From Nocardia africana NBRC 100379 (GTDB lineage: Bacteria; Actinomycetota; Actinomycetes; Mycobacteriales; Mycobacteriaceae), in contig NZ_BDAV01000001.1 of assembly GCF_001612635.1 (NCBI RefSeq), positions 286,227 through 350,226 of the forward strand: a stretch of DNA of 64,000 bases, in the 5' to 3' direction. Each line of letters starts with the position of its first letter. The stretch's first letter is position 1. A model generated the notes under the pieces. The model searched no databases. It was not told where the DNA came from and was given only the letters and a program-made list of their open reading frames with translations. A program made the position numbers and the translations under genes. Below are positions 43,046 through 53,200 of this stretch, in pieces.

Positions 43046-45012
43046 TTCTCGACGACCGGCTTCACGACCACGGGCGCATCACCGAGCGCGTCCTCGAGAT
43101 GCTCCACCGAGTCCAGATAGGCGGGCCGCTTGTGCTCCTTGCCCTGCTGGTTCTGCGCGCCCGCCCCGGCCGCGCCCGGCGAGCCGGGAGTGCCCGCCAT
43201 CGGCGCGGCGCCGGCCCGGCCGATCGCGGAGTCGACGGTGTTGGCGCTCAACGCCGTGCTGAGCGTGCTCGCGCGCGGGAACAACTTGGAGGCCTGCGCC
43301 AGATCGCGATTGAGCGTGGGCAACCCCGGCACCCCGGCACCACCGCCGGGCACGCCGCCACCGCCGCCACCCGCGCCCCCTCCGGCACCGGCCAGGGCGG
43401 ACAGCGGATCCGAGCCGTCCATACCCGGAATACCCAATCCCGGAATATCGCCCAGCCCGGCCTTGGCCAGCGCGTCCTGCTGCTGTTGCTGCGTCAGAGT
43501 CTGGGCAACCTGCTGAAACGCCTGCATCAGCTGCTGCGCACCCTGCTGTGCGGCCGACATCAGTTGCTGCACAGCGGACATGACCTGCTGCTGTTCCTGC
43601 TGTTGCTGTGCGACCGCCTGCTGCCGCTCCTGTTGCTTCTGCAGTTGTTCCTGTTGCTTCTGCTGTTGTTCCTGCTGCTGCTGTTGCTGGTGTTGTTCCT
43701 TCAGTTGCTGCTGCTGCGCTTCCTTCTGTTGCTTCTCGAATTCCGCGGCCTGTTTCTGCTGCTGCGCCAACGCCTCCCGCTGGTGCCGGGCGGCGGCCTC
43801 CTGCGCGGCCTTGGCCTGCGCGTCGTTGGGTGTGCCGCCCGGAGTCGTACCGCCAGGCGGGGTCGAACCCCCGGGCGGGGTGCTGCCGCCCGGCGGATTC
43901 TGGCTGCCCGGTGGATTCCGACTGCCCGGCGGGTTCTGGCTCCCGGGGGGATTCTGACTACCCGGTGGGTTCTGCCCGGTCGGGTTGTACGGATCGGCGG
44001 GAATCTGGCCGAATGCCGCTGCGGCCGCGGGCAATACCGGAACGTGCGACGAGGACTGGTTCATCCCGAAGACATAGGTTCGCCGGAAACTCTCGCGAAC
44101 GGTCTGGATCCACTGCTGCTGCGTCTTCGCGTCGGCATCGTTGTTCGGCGGCATGCTGTATTGGGTCTCGTTCAACCACCCCGAGGTGTAGACCAGCAGA
44201 TCACCGGTGCCCCTGATCGCGGTGGACAGCCCCGGGATGCTCTTGCCGTAGGCCTGCACCGCCGCGACCGCGGTTTCCTTACCCGGCCCACTCCACTTGT
44301 CGGCGGTCACCGAGTCGATCTTGTTGAGCAGATCCGAGTACACCTTGTTCACCTCGGTCGCCATCCACCACCAAGTACCCGCGTGGTGGGCGAGATTCTC
44401 GGCCACCTTGTTGACCCGGATGTAGTTGCCGACCTGGAACAGGTCGTACCAGCTCATGTAGTCGGGCGCTTCGGGGCTGATGGTCGAGGACTGGAACGAC
44501 TGCAGCCCCGCCTTGTTGTCCATCGCATTGACGGGATTCTTCAGATCGTCGTTGGTGCCCGGCACTTTCGGCGGGTCACCCATCGGGTCCAGACCGTCGG
44601 CGTCCCACATGTAGTCCGGTTTGCCGCTGACGTTGTCCAGCAGCGCGGAGTTGAAGCCGTCCATCTTGCCGTAGGCCTTGCCGGCCGCGATGAAGGTGTC
44701 GATCATCTGGCCGAGGATCGTCTTGTGGTCCTCGAAGATCGTCTTCAGATCGGTGGCCTCGGTCCCGAACTTCTTCCCCAGTGCGGTGCCCGACGCGAGA
44801 TTCGACACCGGAGAGCCGGCGGTGAGGTCGTCGGTGTAGAGCTGCAACGTCTTCAGCGCGGCGATGGTGTTCTCCGCGGCCGCCGCCACTTCCAGGGCCA
44901 CGTCCGGCTCGAACTTCAACGCGTCGTTGCCCGACGTGTGGTTCTTCGTATAGTCACTCAACGCCGGCCACGGATTACCCGTAGCGACGGGCGTAGTCGG
45001 ATCGGGCGCCAT
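43042..45012 (-). CDS. Q-rich, WxG-containing ESX substrate (EspB-like)
   Basis: 656 residues in four parts. Residues 1-310 are helical with a WxG turn (VTADKWSGPGKETAVAAVQA) near 240 and the hydrophobic stretch AGTWWWMATEVN. Residues 345-400 are tandem NPPGSQ/NPPGG repeats. Residues 405-520 are almost wholly Gln, Glu, Lys and Ala, a long coiled-coil or low-complexity rod with runs of six Gln. The end has a Gly-rich piece and a conserved tail (LFPRASTLSTALSANTVDS). It has the look of EspB, which is secreted and forms a ring. Coupled to the EspG-like gene by a 4-bp overlap. No Y-x-x-x-D/E at the end. EspB-like is inference. Confidence 0.55.
   Translation of the reverse strand: MAPDPTTPVATGNPWPALSDYTKNHTSGNDALKFEPDVALEVAAAAENTIAALKTLQLYTDDLTAGSPVSNLASGTALGKKFGTEATDLKTIFEDHKTILGQMIDTFIAAGKAYGKMDGFNSALLDNVSGKPDYMWDADGLDPMGDPPKVPGTNDDLKNPVNAMDNKAGLQSFQSSTISPEAPDYMSWYDLFQVGNYIRVNKVAENLAHHAGTWWWMATEVNKVYSDLLNKIDSVTADKWSGPGKETAVAAVQAYGKSIPGLSTAIRGTGDLLVYTSGWLNETQYSMPPNNDADAKTQQQWIQTVRESFRRTYVFGMNQSSSHVPVLPAAAAAFGQIPADPYNPTGQNPPGSQNPPGSQNPPGSRNPPGSQNPPGGSTPPGGSTPPGGTTPGGTPNDAQAKAAQEAAARHQREALAQQQKQAAEFEKQQKEAQQQQLKEQHQQQQQQEQQQKQQEQLQKQQERQQAVAQQQQEQQQVMSAVQQLMSAAQQGAQQLMQAFQQVAQTLTQQQQQDALAKAGLGDIPGLGIPGMDGSDPLSALAGAGGGAGGGGGGVPGGGAGVPGLPTLNRDLAQASKLFPRASTLSTALSANTVDSAIGRAGAAPMAGTPGSPGAAGAGAQNQQGKEHKRPAYLDSVEHLEDALGDAPVVVKPVVEK
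43480..43970 (-). repeat. Low-complexity Gln codons and 18-bp NPPGSQ repeats
   Basis: Poly-Gln codons (43480-43760) mix CAG and CAA, and 18-bp repeats encoding NPPGSQ or NPPGSR lie at about 43860-43970. Both are within the Q-rich ESX substrate and may vary in length between strains. Confidence 0.8.
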
Positions 45013-45208
45013 CGGTCGTGCTCCTCGAATTCGGCAGCGGCGGAAGCTGCGTGTTCACCCCGTCGGCGATACCGGCCGCAGGTCGTCCCCCGCCCGCGCC
45101 GATACGCCGAATAGCAAGTCCCACATCATCTTTCGAACATCCTGCGACGCGCGAGCAACACCGGTGGCAACGGCGGTTGAACGCGGGGTGAAACACCGGC
45201 GGCGAGTG

Positions 45209-46774
45209 TCACCCGGCCCGCAACGCGCCGCGCCGCTCCCGGAACCGCTGTTCGAAACCTTCGACATACAGCGACGGCGCGACCGAAGACGAGGATTGTT
45301 CCAGCACACCGTCGTCGGCGACGTAGAACACGGCCCGGCCGATCGCCACGTCGTCGGGTTCGGCGGGCACATACACCATCCAGCCCACCGAGAGCCGGTC
45401 GGCGTGCAGTCGATCCAGCGGATATCCGCCGGTGTCGATCCCGGCCTCGCCGATATGACCACGCACCCGGTCGAGCGCCTCGGGCCGAGGCAGCGGCGCC
45501 GGGCCCGTCGGCGTCGCACCGGCCAGGGTGAGCTGGTTGAATGCGCCGTCGACATCGAAGCCGCCGTCGTCACCGAAGACGGCGACCAGCGTTTCACGGG
45601 TGACCACATTCGCCTCGGCCGCGGCGACCAGAGTGTCCACCGCCGAGTGCACGTCGTCGTCGCCGTCGATCAGGCCGCGGATCACCTGCGCCACGGTGGC
45701 CGAGGTCCACACGCCCGGTAGCGCGTCGCTGAGATGATCGGCCGAGGGTGACTCACCGCGATACCACCGCCCGTCCTCCCACCAGTAGCAGAACGACAGC
45801 AACCCGTCGCCGAAGCGCGGGTTCAGCACCGAATTCGATACCCATTCCGGTGCGCCGGCATACAGCCGCGGCAGCGGGGCACCGCCGTTGTAGGCGGCAT
45901 CGAGCGCCGGCGCCTCCCACACCCCACCGGAGAGCACGGCACGGCCACCCGGCAGCAGATACAGCGTGCTGCCGCCGCGCCGCGCGCCCTCGAACCAGCC
46001 CAGCGAGGGCAATACGCGCGGACCCCACTGCGATCCGGCGGCGACGAAGGCGGCCGCCATCACCGCCCACCGGCTCCACAGCGTGGGTAGATCGGGAAAG
46101 TCGTCGTCCGACACCACAGGAACCACCCCCTCGGCTCGATCGGCGCGCGCCTGCCGGGCCGCGACGGCCGGTGGGCGGGACTGCCGGTCACCGTGCCCGA
46201 TGTAGGCGCCCAGCCAGACCGGCACCCGATCGCGCGGATATGCCTGCAGATCGGCCAGATACGCCTCCGGCGCCAGCAGCTGATCGTCGGGGAACGGTTC
46301 GTCGCCGTAGTCGTAGTCGACCTGCAGATGTCCCTCCCGGTCCAACCGGACGAACAGGCGCCACCACGGGCCGCTGTCGAAGGCGGCGGACAGGTCGCGG
46401 TGCTCACGCACCAACTCCAGGACCGACTCGGGCGGATCGGCGCGCAGCACGCGGTCCTGATCGTCGGTGAAGACGACCTCACCACCGCCGACCACCACCG
46501 TCAGGGCGAAGACGGCGGTCAGCTCGTGCCACCCCTCGGGCGCGACCGCCGCCAATTCGCGCGCGATCCGGTGCGCCAGTTCCCTGGCACGAGCCTCCGG
46601 ATCCACTGCCGTCGCGAGGGATTCGGGGACCCCGCCGCCCAGGGTGAAGCCGACGTCCGGCTCGTCCTCGGCGGCGTTGTCGTGCGAAGGCCGGTCGGCG
46701 CGTGCGGTGTCCGTAGTGGCGGCCGGGTCGGATTCCGGCTGCGGGACCGGGTCGTGGTCGTCGGGGCGGGTCAC
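45209..46774 (-). CDS. Large unknown protein, possible immunity factor or chaperone for the giant protein
   Basis: 521 residues, soluble. The opening 45 residues are charged and disordered. Residues 65-175 resemble the YezG/DUF600 immunity fold (WWRLFVRLDREGHLQVDYDY, then GDEPFPDDQL). A middle part (LGWFEGARRGGSTLYLLPGG, ARLYAGAPEWVSNS-like) and LSFCYWWEDGRWYRGESP are also well formed but unknown to me. The C-terminus (VGWMVYVPAEPDDVAIGRAV) is a small separate domain. It lies 100 bp downstream of the giant gene in the same direction, where an immunity gene would be expected. GTG 46774 has GAGGAG 9 bp upstream. Function is inferred only from position and the weak YezG likeness. Confidence 0.5.
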   Translation of the reverse strand: MTRPDDHDPVPQPESDPAATTDTARADRPSHDNAAEDEPDVGFTLGGGVPESLATAVDPEARARELAHRIARELAAVAPEGWHELTAVFALTVVVGGGEVVFTDDQDRVLRADPPESVLELVREHRDLSAAFDSGPWWRLFVRLDREGHLQVDYDYGDEPFPDDQLLAPEAYLADLQAYPRDRVPVWLGAYIGHGDRQSRPPAVAARQARADRAEGVVPVVSDDDFPDLPTLWSRWAVMAAAFVAAGSQWGPRVLPSLGWFEGARRGGSTLYLLPGGRAVLSGGVWEAPALDAAYNGGAPLPRLYAGAPEWVSNSVLNPRFGDGLLSFCYWWEDGRWYRGESPSADHLSDALPGVWTSATVAQVIRGLIDGDDDVHSAVDTLVAAAEANVVTRETLVAVFGDDGGFDVDGAFNQLTLAGATPTGPAPLPRPEALDRVRGHIGEAGIDTGGYPLDRLHADRLSVGWMVYVPAEPDDVAIGRAVFYVADDGVLEQSSSSVAPSLYVEGFEQRFRERRGALRAG

Positions 46775-46874
46775 GTCGCGGTGTTCTCCTCGTTCGCGTC
46801 CACCGTCCGGCGCGGCCGGGTGCGGACATCCTCATCGGTGCGATGGTCGGTAACAGTGTGCGGTGCTGCGCTTT

Positions 46875-47290
46875 TCACCACACACCCCGGACTTCGGCGA
46901 AGATCTGCGTACGGCGGGCCGGATTGTCGAGCACATCGCGGATCCACAAACCGAGGTCGAGTTCCGGTTTGCGCTGGCGATACCGCACGGTGCACACCGT
47001 CAGTCCCGCCCGGGTCACGGTGAACTCGGTATGCCGGCGGCCCGCCCGCTGCCAGTGCACGACGACCGCCAGATCGTCGGCATCGATCAACCGGCCGGCC
47101 ACGCGCAGGAAGAGCCGATCGTCGGTGCGGAAGAAGACGAACTCCACACCGTCCAGATCGCCGTACACCCCGCTGAACGGGCCCATCGGCTCGGCCGCCT
47201 CGTGCAGCGAACCGGTGAGCGGATCGACCTCCGCACATCGGTGACCGCTGAACTCCTGCACCAGGATGCGAGGCCGTGCGGGAGCCGGTA
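46875..47290 (-). other. C-terminal domain of the giant protein
   Basis: About 135 residues after the linker: RILVQEFSGHRCAEVDPLTG, GDLDGVEFVFFRTDDRLFLR, VVVHWQRAGRRHTEFTVTRA and CTVRYRQRKPELDLGLWIRD. Strand-rich with a final helix. It is not the TNT NAD glycohydrolase of CpnT and I cannot match it. In toxin systems the C-terminal domain is often the active part, but no catalytic pattern is evident. Confidence 0.6.
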
Positions 47291-50200
47291 AACCATTCGG
47301 ATGCGCGGGGTGGCGCGGAGTGGAGGTGGAGGCCGGGGGCCCGCCGTTCGGCATCGGTGGGGCGAACGGCGGGAAGCCGTTCTGCGGGAGGTTGTCCTGC
47401 GGTTGGATGGCCGGAACTTGTTGTGCCCCGAAGTGTCCCGCCTGGCCTGCAGCGGGATCGCCGAGGGAGAACGGGCGATCGACCGAGAAACGACGATCGT
47501 GGTCGTGTCCGATCACGGATCGCGGGTCGTACCCGGTGCCGTCACTGTTTCCGTGCTCGGATACCGGGTCGTATCCCATGCCGTCACTGTTCCCGGTGCC
47601 GTGCCGATCGGCGCCGCCATGCCCCTGGCCGACGGGATTCAGAGGGGTCGCCGCAGGTGAATGGCCGGCAGGCGCATTCGAGCCGAGGTCTTGGTGCGGC
47701 GGAACCTGTTGCGGGAAAGCCGATTCGGCAGGCTGTTGCGCCGCGCCCACCGGCGCACCGAACGGGTTGGGAGCGGTTCCGGCGGCTTTCACGCCCTGGT
47801 CGCTCCCCGCGCGCGACAGGGACTGTCGCGGATTCTCGTCGCCGAGCCGGTCCCCCGAATCCGAAAGCCACGGCGGCACGGGGATATTCGAGTGAGCGTG
47901 CGGCACCGGACTCGGAATTCGCGGCGCATCCGGATTCGAGGAGCCCTGGACGGCATCGGGCCCGCGGTCGTGTCCCTCGGGCCGGACGTGCGAACCGTCG
48001 TAACCACTGCCGGGCAGCCCGTAGCCAGCCCGTCCACCGTGGCCGTGGTGCCGCGGATCACGATGGTCGCCCTTGTCACCCACACGATCCGGGTCATGGC
48101 GGTCGTGCCACGGACTGCCATCGCCAGGGCCGGGACGCTCGACGTGGTCGTGATCCTCGTGACGCCCGCCGTCATGGCCGGGGCCATGGTGCTGCGGACC
48201 ACCGTGATCGTGGCCCTGGTGACGGTGACCGTGATGGCCATGCCCGTGATGGTCGTGGTCGTGATGGCCATGCCCGCGACCGTCGTGGTCGTGATGGCCG
48301 TGACCGTGATGATCATGGCCGTGGTCGCCGTGACCGTGCCCGTTGTGGTCGCCGTGGTGGTCGTTGTCGGCGTGATCATGCCCGTGGCCGTGCCCACTGG
48401 GATCACCATGGTGATCGTGGTCGTGACCGTGAGGGTCGTGATGGCCACCGCCGGGGTTGTGATGGCCTACGCCGGGTTGGGCCGGGCCGGGTTCCCGCGG
48501 CGGCTGATGAGGTGGCGTCGGCTGATGCGGCGGGGGCTGATGCGGCGGCTGGGTGGGGATCGGCGCGGGCGGGAGGTTGACGTCGATGCGCTTCGGTGTG
48601 TAATCCGGCCAGTCGAATTCGGCGTTGTGCGGGACGTGCGGGACCGGCGTGATGTACGGCTTGCGCGGATCGCGAGCACGCGGGGTCGGGCCGCCCGGGC
48701 GATCGGGAGCACCGCCGTCCGGGGGTTGCTGCCCCGCCGGCCGACCGGTACCCGCGCGACTACCGCTGTCTCCGGACTCCGAGTCCGGTCCGTCTCCGTC
48801 CGAGCCGGACCCACGCCGACCGCCCCCGCGCGTTTGTGTGTTCCGCGGTTCCTCCGCCCGCTCCTCTTCGGGATCTCCCTTCCCTTCGGATTCCCCGGCA
48901 TCGGCGTCGCGGGACGAGTTTCGATTCGTATTCGCGCCTCCGCCTTCGCCTTCCGATGGATCGCCGGTGCGCACCGGCACCACCGGACGCTCGCCGGCGA
49001 CAGCGAGGTTCGGCGTATCAGCTTGGCTGCGCGCATTTTTCGCGGCGCCGGCCTGCTCGGCCCTTGCTTCTCCGGGCGGAGAATCGGCGGCGGGTGCCTG
49101 CTGGTTGCGGGCCTCTCGCTGCGGGGCGGTGCCGGGCTCCTCTGGCGTGGGTGGATTGGGGACGGGATTCGGATCCGCCACGCGCGGTGTGGCTTCCGAG
49201 TCCGGACGCGGGGGCCGGGTCGGCGCTTCCAAGGGGGCGACGTGGGCGCGGCCCTGGGAATCCACGGTCAGGCGGATGTAGCGGATCTCGACGTCGGGGT
49301 GGGTCAGAGCCTGTGCCAGTTCCGGGTGGGCGTCGGCGGCGGCATCGAGTTCGGCACGGTGCGGAGAACCACCGGAACCGTCGGAGCGTAGGCCGACCAC
49401 GATCACGGTCGGATGGTCGCCCTCGATGATTCCGACGCGGTTCGTCACCGGCCGCGCTCCCTGCGCCGCGAGGAAATCGGGTCCGGCCGCATCGGTGATC
49501 CGCTCGGTGAGGGCGAAGACCCGGGCACGCACCTCCTCGTAGGCTCGTGCCGCGCGTTCCCGTTCGCTGCCGGTGGCGGCGTCCCGTTCGGCGCGTAACC
49601 GGGCCAGTTCGTCGCTGAGGCGCGCCCGTTCGGTCGCCAGACGCTCGACTTCCGGCCGGCTCGAAGACAATTCGTGTGGTCGCATCGGCCCCGACTGCCG
49701 CAGCGGGCCGTCACCGGATGCCCGTGTCTCGTCCGCGCGCGGTGCCACCGCACCACCGGAATCCGAACCGGGGCGATCCGGGCGATCCGGTTTCGCACCG
49801 CTCGCGCCCGTATCCCCCTCGTCCGATTCACCGGTGCCACGCCCGTCCGCACCGGACTCGTCCGGGCTACGCCCATTCACGCCGCGCTCGTCGGCGCCGG
49901 GAGCGTCCGTGCCTCTCTCGCCCGCACCGTCGCCGAGAGCGGGCCGGGTGCGATTCGGCTCATCGGGACCGGCGCCGAGGTCGTCCAGGCGGCGGGTGAG
50001 ATCGCCGCGCAGCCGGCGCAGGGTGTCGGGCAGTTGCTTCGACTCCACGGCGGCTTCGGGTTCGCCGAGGCGTTCCGCCCAGACGAAGCGCTCGCCCGGG
50101 TCGGCGTCGGCGAGCTGCTCCACGCGGCCCGCACGCAGCAGCAGATCCAGCAGCGGGTCGCGCGCACCGGGGGCGGGCAGGGCGCGCAGCGGTCCCGCCT

Positions 50201-53200
50201 CTCGCGCCGCCAATTCCTTCAAGGCCTCGACCGGGTTGCGGGGCAATCCCGGGAAGCGTTGCCGCGCACCGGCTTCGGCGAGGATCTCGGCGGCGCGGCG
50301 TTCGCGCGGCGAGAGCCACGAGGGGTCGGGTGCGGGCGCATCGACCGCATACGGAATCCGCGACATCCGCAGTGTCTTGTCGCCGTCGTGCTCGGGCGCA
50401 TCGGGCGGCAATTCGTCCGGATGGACGGGCACCCCGTCACGGATTACGAGATGTCCGCTCAGGCGGCGCCGGTTGGTGTCCCAGTCGTAGCCGTACCGGG
50501 CCGCTTCCAGGTCGGCGTCGTGCCAGGTGGCGTCGTCGTGGTCGGCGAGGTATCTGGCTTCGACATAGGCGTCGTCGAGCAGCAGCAGATCTTCGTTGTA
50601 CGGCGTGGTCCGGCCGTCGCCGTCGCCCTCGCCGGTGAGCCGCAGCCAGGCGTCGGCCACATGGGGAAGCCGGTCGTAGGTCTTCTTGACCATCCGGCCG
50701 GTCGGGTCGGCGTGGTCGCGCACCCACATCTCGTTGCGCATGAGGTGGTCCTTGACCAGCTGGATGCGCTCGGTCAGCTCCGCGCGGGTGAGCGGAGTGC
50801 CGTCCGGATGCCGCGCCAGGTTCAGCGCCTCCAGCCGGGCGCCGCCGGGATCGGCGGGGTCCAGCAGCGGGTCGCGGGCCCGGGTCAGCAGGTCGACGAT
50901 CCGGTGCACATCGGCATTGCCGGCATCGTCGGCGAATTCGCCGATCACGCGATCCGCCCAGCGCTGCACCGCATTCCAGCGCGCGACATCACGGTTCTGG
51001 CGCGGCGTGGACCACTCCACGCGGTCACGCGGCGGCACGTGATCGGCGGCGGACCACGGTCGATGCGGCGGTTGCAGATCGATCCGCGGCCCGGCGCGCC
51101 AGCCCTTCCAACCGCGGAACGAGCGCACGATCGGAATTTTGCGCAGCACCGGATGATCCGGATCGAAGGCGCCGTCGGGCAGCCAGGTGGTGTGCCCGCG
51201 CACCCACTCCCCGATCTCCGGGCGGCGCTGCAGCGGCCCCAGCACCCACGGATGCTTGCGCGCCATGTCGTAGAGCTGCACCCACCGCTTCCCGATGGTG
51301 TACAGCGCGCCGTCGAGCGGCATGCCGTGATGGGCTTCCTCGTCCCAGCCCGGCGGCGGCTCCGGCTTCGGCCCCGGTCCCTGATGCCACCATAGTTCGG
51401 CGCGACCGGCTTCGCTCAGCGTCAGGATCTGCTCGTAGCTCAGCTCCGGCCAGTGATCGGTCAGGAGCCGAAGTACCAACGGCTCCACCATGTTCTGGAA
51501 CGGTTCGGCGCCGAGTGTGCCGCTGAACCCGTCCGGCATCTTCTCCTCACGCTGCCGGTACGGGATGTGCGAGTTGTCGGTACCGCCGAACGCCGCCCAC
51601 CCCTTGGGCGGCAGCCGCCAGCCGTCGACCTCCTTCTGCCAGTATTTGTCCAGTTTCGTGCCGCGTGGCAGTTCCGGCTGGTAGGCGCGGAAACCGCGGG
51701 CCTGGCCCTCCCTGGTGTCGTGCCACCGTCCGTCCGCACCGCGCCAGCGCACCATCGTGTCGCCCGCGAACGGCAGCGCGTCTTCACCCAGGCGGCCGTG
51801 CGCGGGCAGGCCCGTGCGCTCGATCTCCACCGGCGCCATGGTCTCGATGCGCGCGCGAATCTGACCGGCGCCGTCACGATCACCGCCGGCCAGCTCGCCG
51901 GTGACCGCCAGCCGATCGACGGTGGTGGCCGGATCCTTCAGCAGCGGAGCCAGTTCGGGATGCCGTGCCAGCGCGTCCAGCAGCGGCGCGTCGAACCGAT
52001 CGTCGGCCGGTCGTCGTGGCCCGGCCGGATCGTCGGCGTGGACCGGCACGTCCGGATGGTCGAATGCGGCCCGACCGGCGACGACGATGAAGCGGGCCGG
52101 GCGGCCGCCGGTTCCGTCCTCGTCGGGTGCGCGACCGTGGTCCACCCACACGTTCTCGCTGATCCGCCGCAATGCCGGCGTCTCGTCGGTGCCCACCGCG
52201 GCCCGCCAGTGATCGGCGACGGCATCGGGCCACGCACCCGTGAGAGCGACCCGCTCGTCGTTGAAGCGGTCGATCTCGTGTTCGGCGTGCTCCACCGCTT
52301 CCTCGGCATCGGCGAGCCGGCGCAGGTTCTCGGGAGTGCGCTGCGCGGGATCGTCGAGGAGCCGGGACAGCTCATCCCTGATGCGCCGCAACGGTTTCGC
52401 ACGCTGGACGGCGGCCCGGTGCTCGTCGGCGACCCGGCCCAGTTCGTCGCGGACCGCTTCGGCCTGCGACGCGTCGTGCCGGGCGCCCTGTTGTTCCAGA
52501 TCGTGGATCTCGCGGTCGATGGCGTCGAGCCGGTCCTCGAAATGGAACAGCCGGTCCAGCGCCTCGGCCAGTTTGTCGACGTGGTCGGTCTGTTCCCGCT
52601 CCTGCTCCGGGTTGAGCTGCTCGTGCCGCGCGACGTCGGGACTGTCCGGGCCCGCGCTGTCGCTGACGTAACGCCCGGTGTCCCCGCGCAACTGACGCAA
52701 GGTTTCCGACCAGCGGTTGCGGCTCAGATCCACATCGCCGAACGGGTCGGCACGATGGTCGACCTTGCTGCGCCAGAACTCGAGATCGGCTGCCACATGG
52801 GCACGTTCGAGCACCTTGGCGTCGAGTGCGGCCTGCGGGTCGGCCACCGGCTCGGGCCGGTCGCCCGCCGGCTGGGGCCCGTCTTCCGCCCGCGGCTCGG
52901 CAGAATCCGGTGAACGCGGCACGGTCCCGGCACGACGCGGCTGCTCGAGTTCGGCCGGACGGTGCGCGGGTGTGTCGAGTCCGGCCGGCGGCCGGTGCAT
53001 GTCGCTGAGCCGGACGTGCCCGTCGGCGTCCACGCGCACCTGCTGGAACACGAATTCGCCGTCGTCACCGAGCAGGGCGCGGCGGACAGCGGGATCCAGC
53101 ACATGATCCGGATTCGCTCCCGGCGCCACCACCACGAGCCGGTCCGGTGTGCCGTCACGGCCCGGAACCAGCCGCGCCACTTCCCGTTTCGGATTCGCCG

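Noticed and set aside
46875..47290. CpnT-type TNT (NAD glycohydrolase) toxin at the C-terminus of the giant protein
   Set aside because: None of the TNT motifs is present and the last domain has a different strand pattern.
48030..48480. CRISPR-like repeated DNA
   Set aside because: The repeats follow codon phase of a His-rich protein tract, have no fixed unit or spacers, and no cas genes are nearby.
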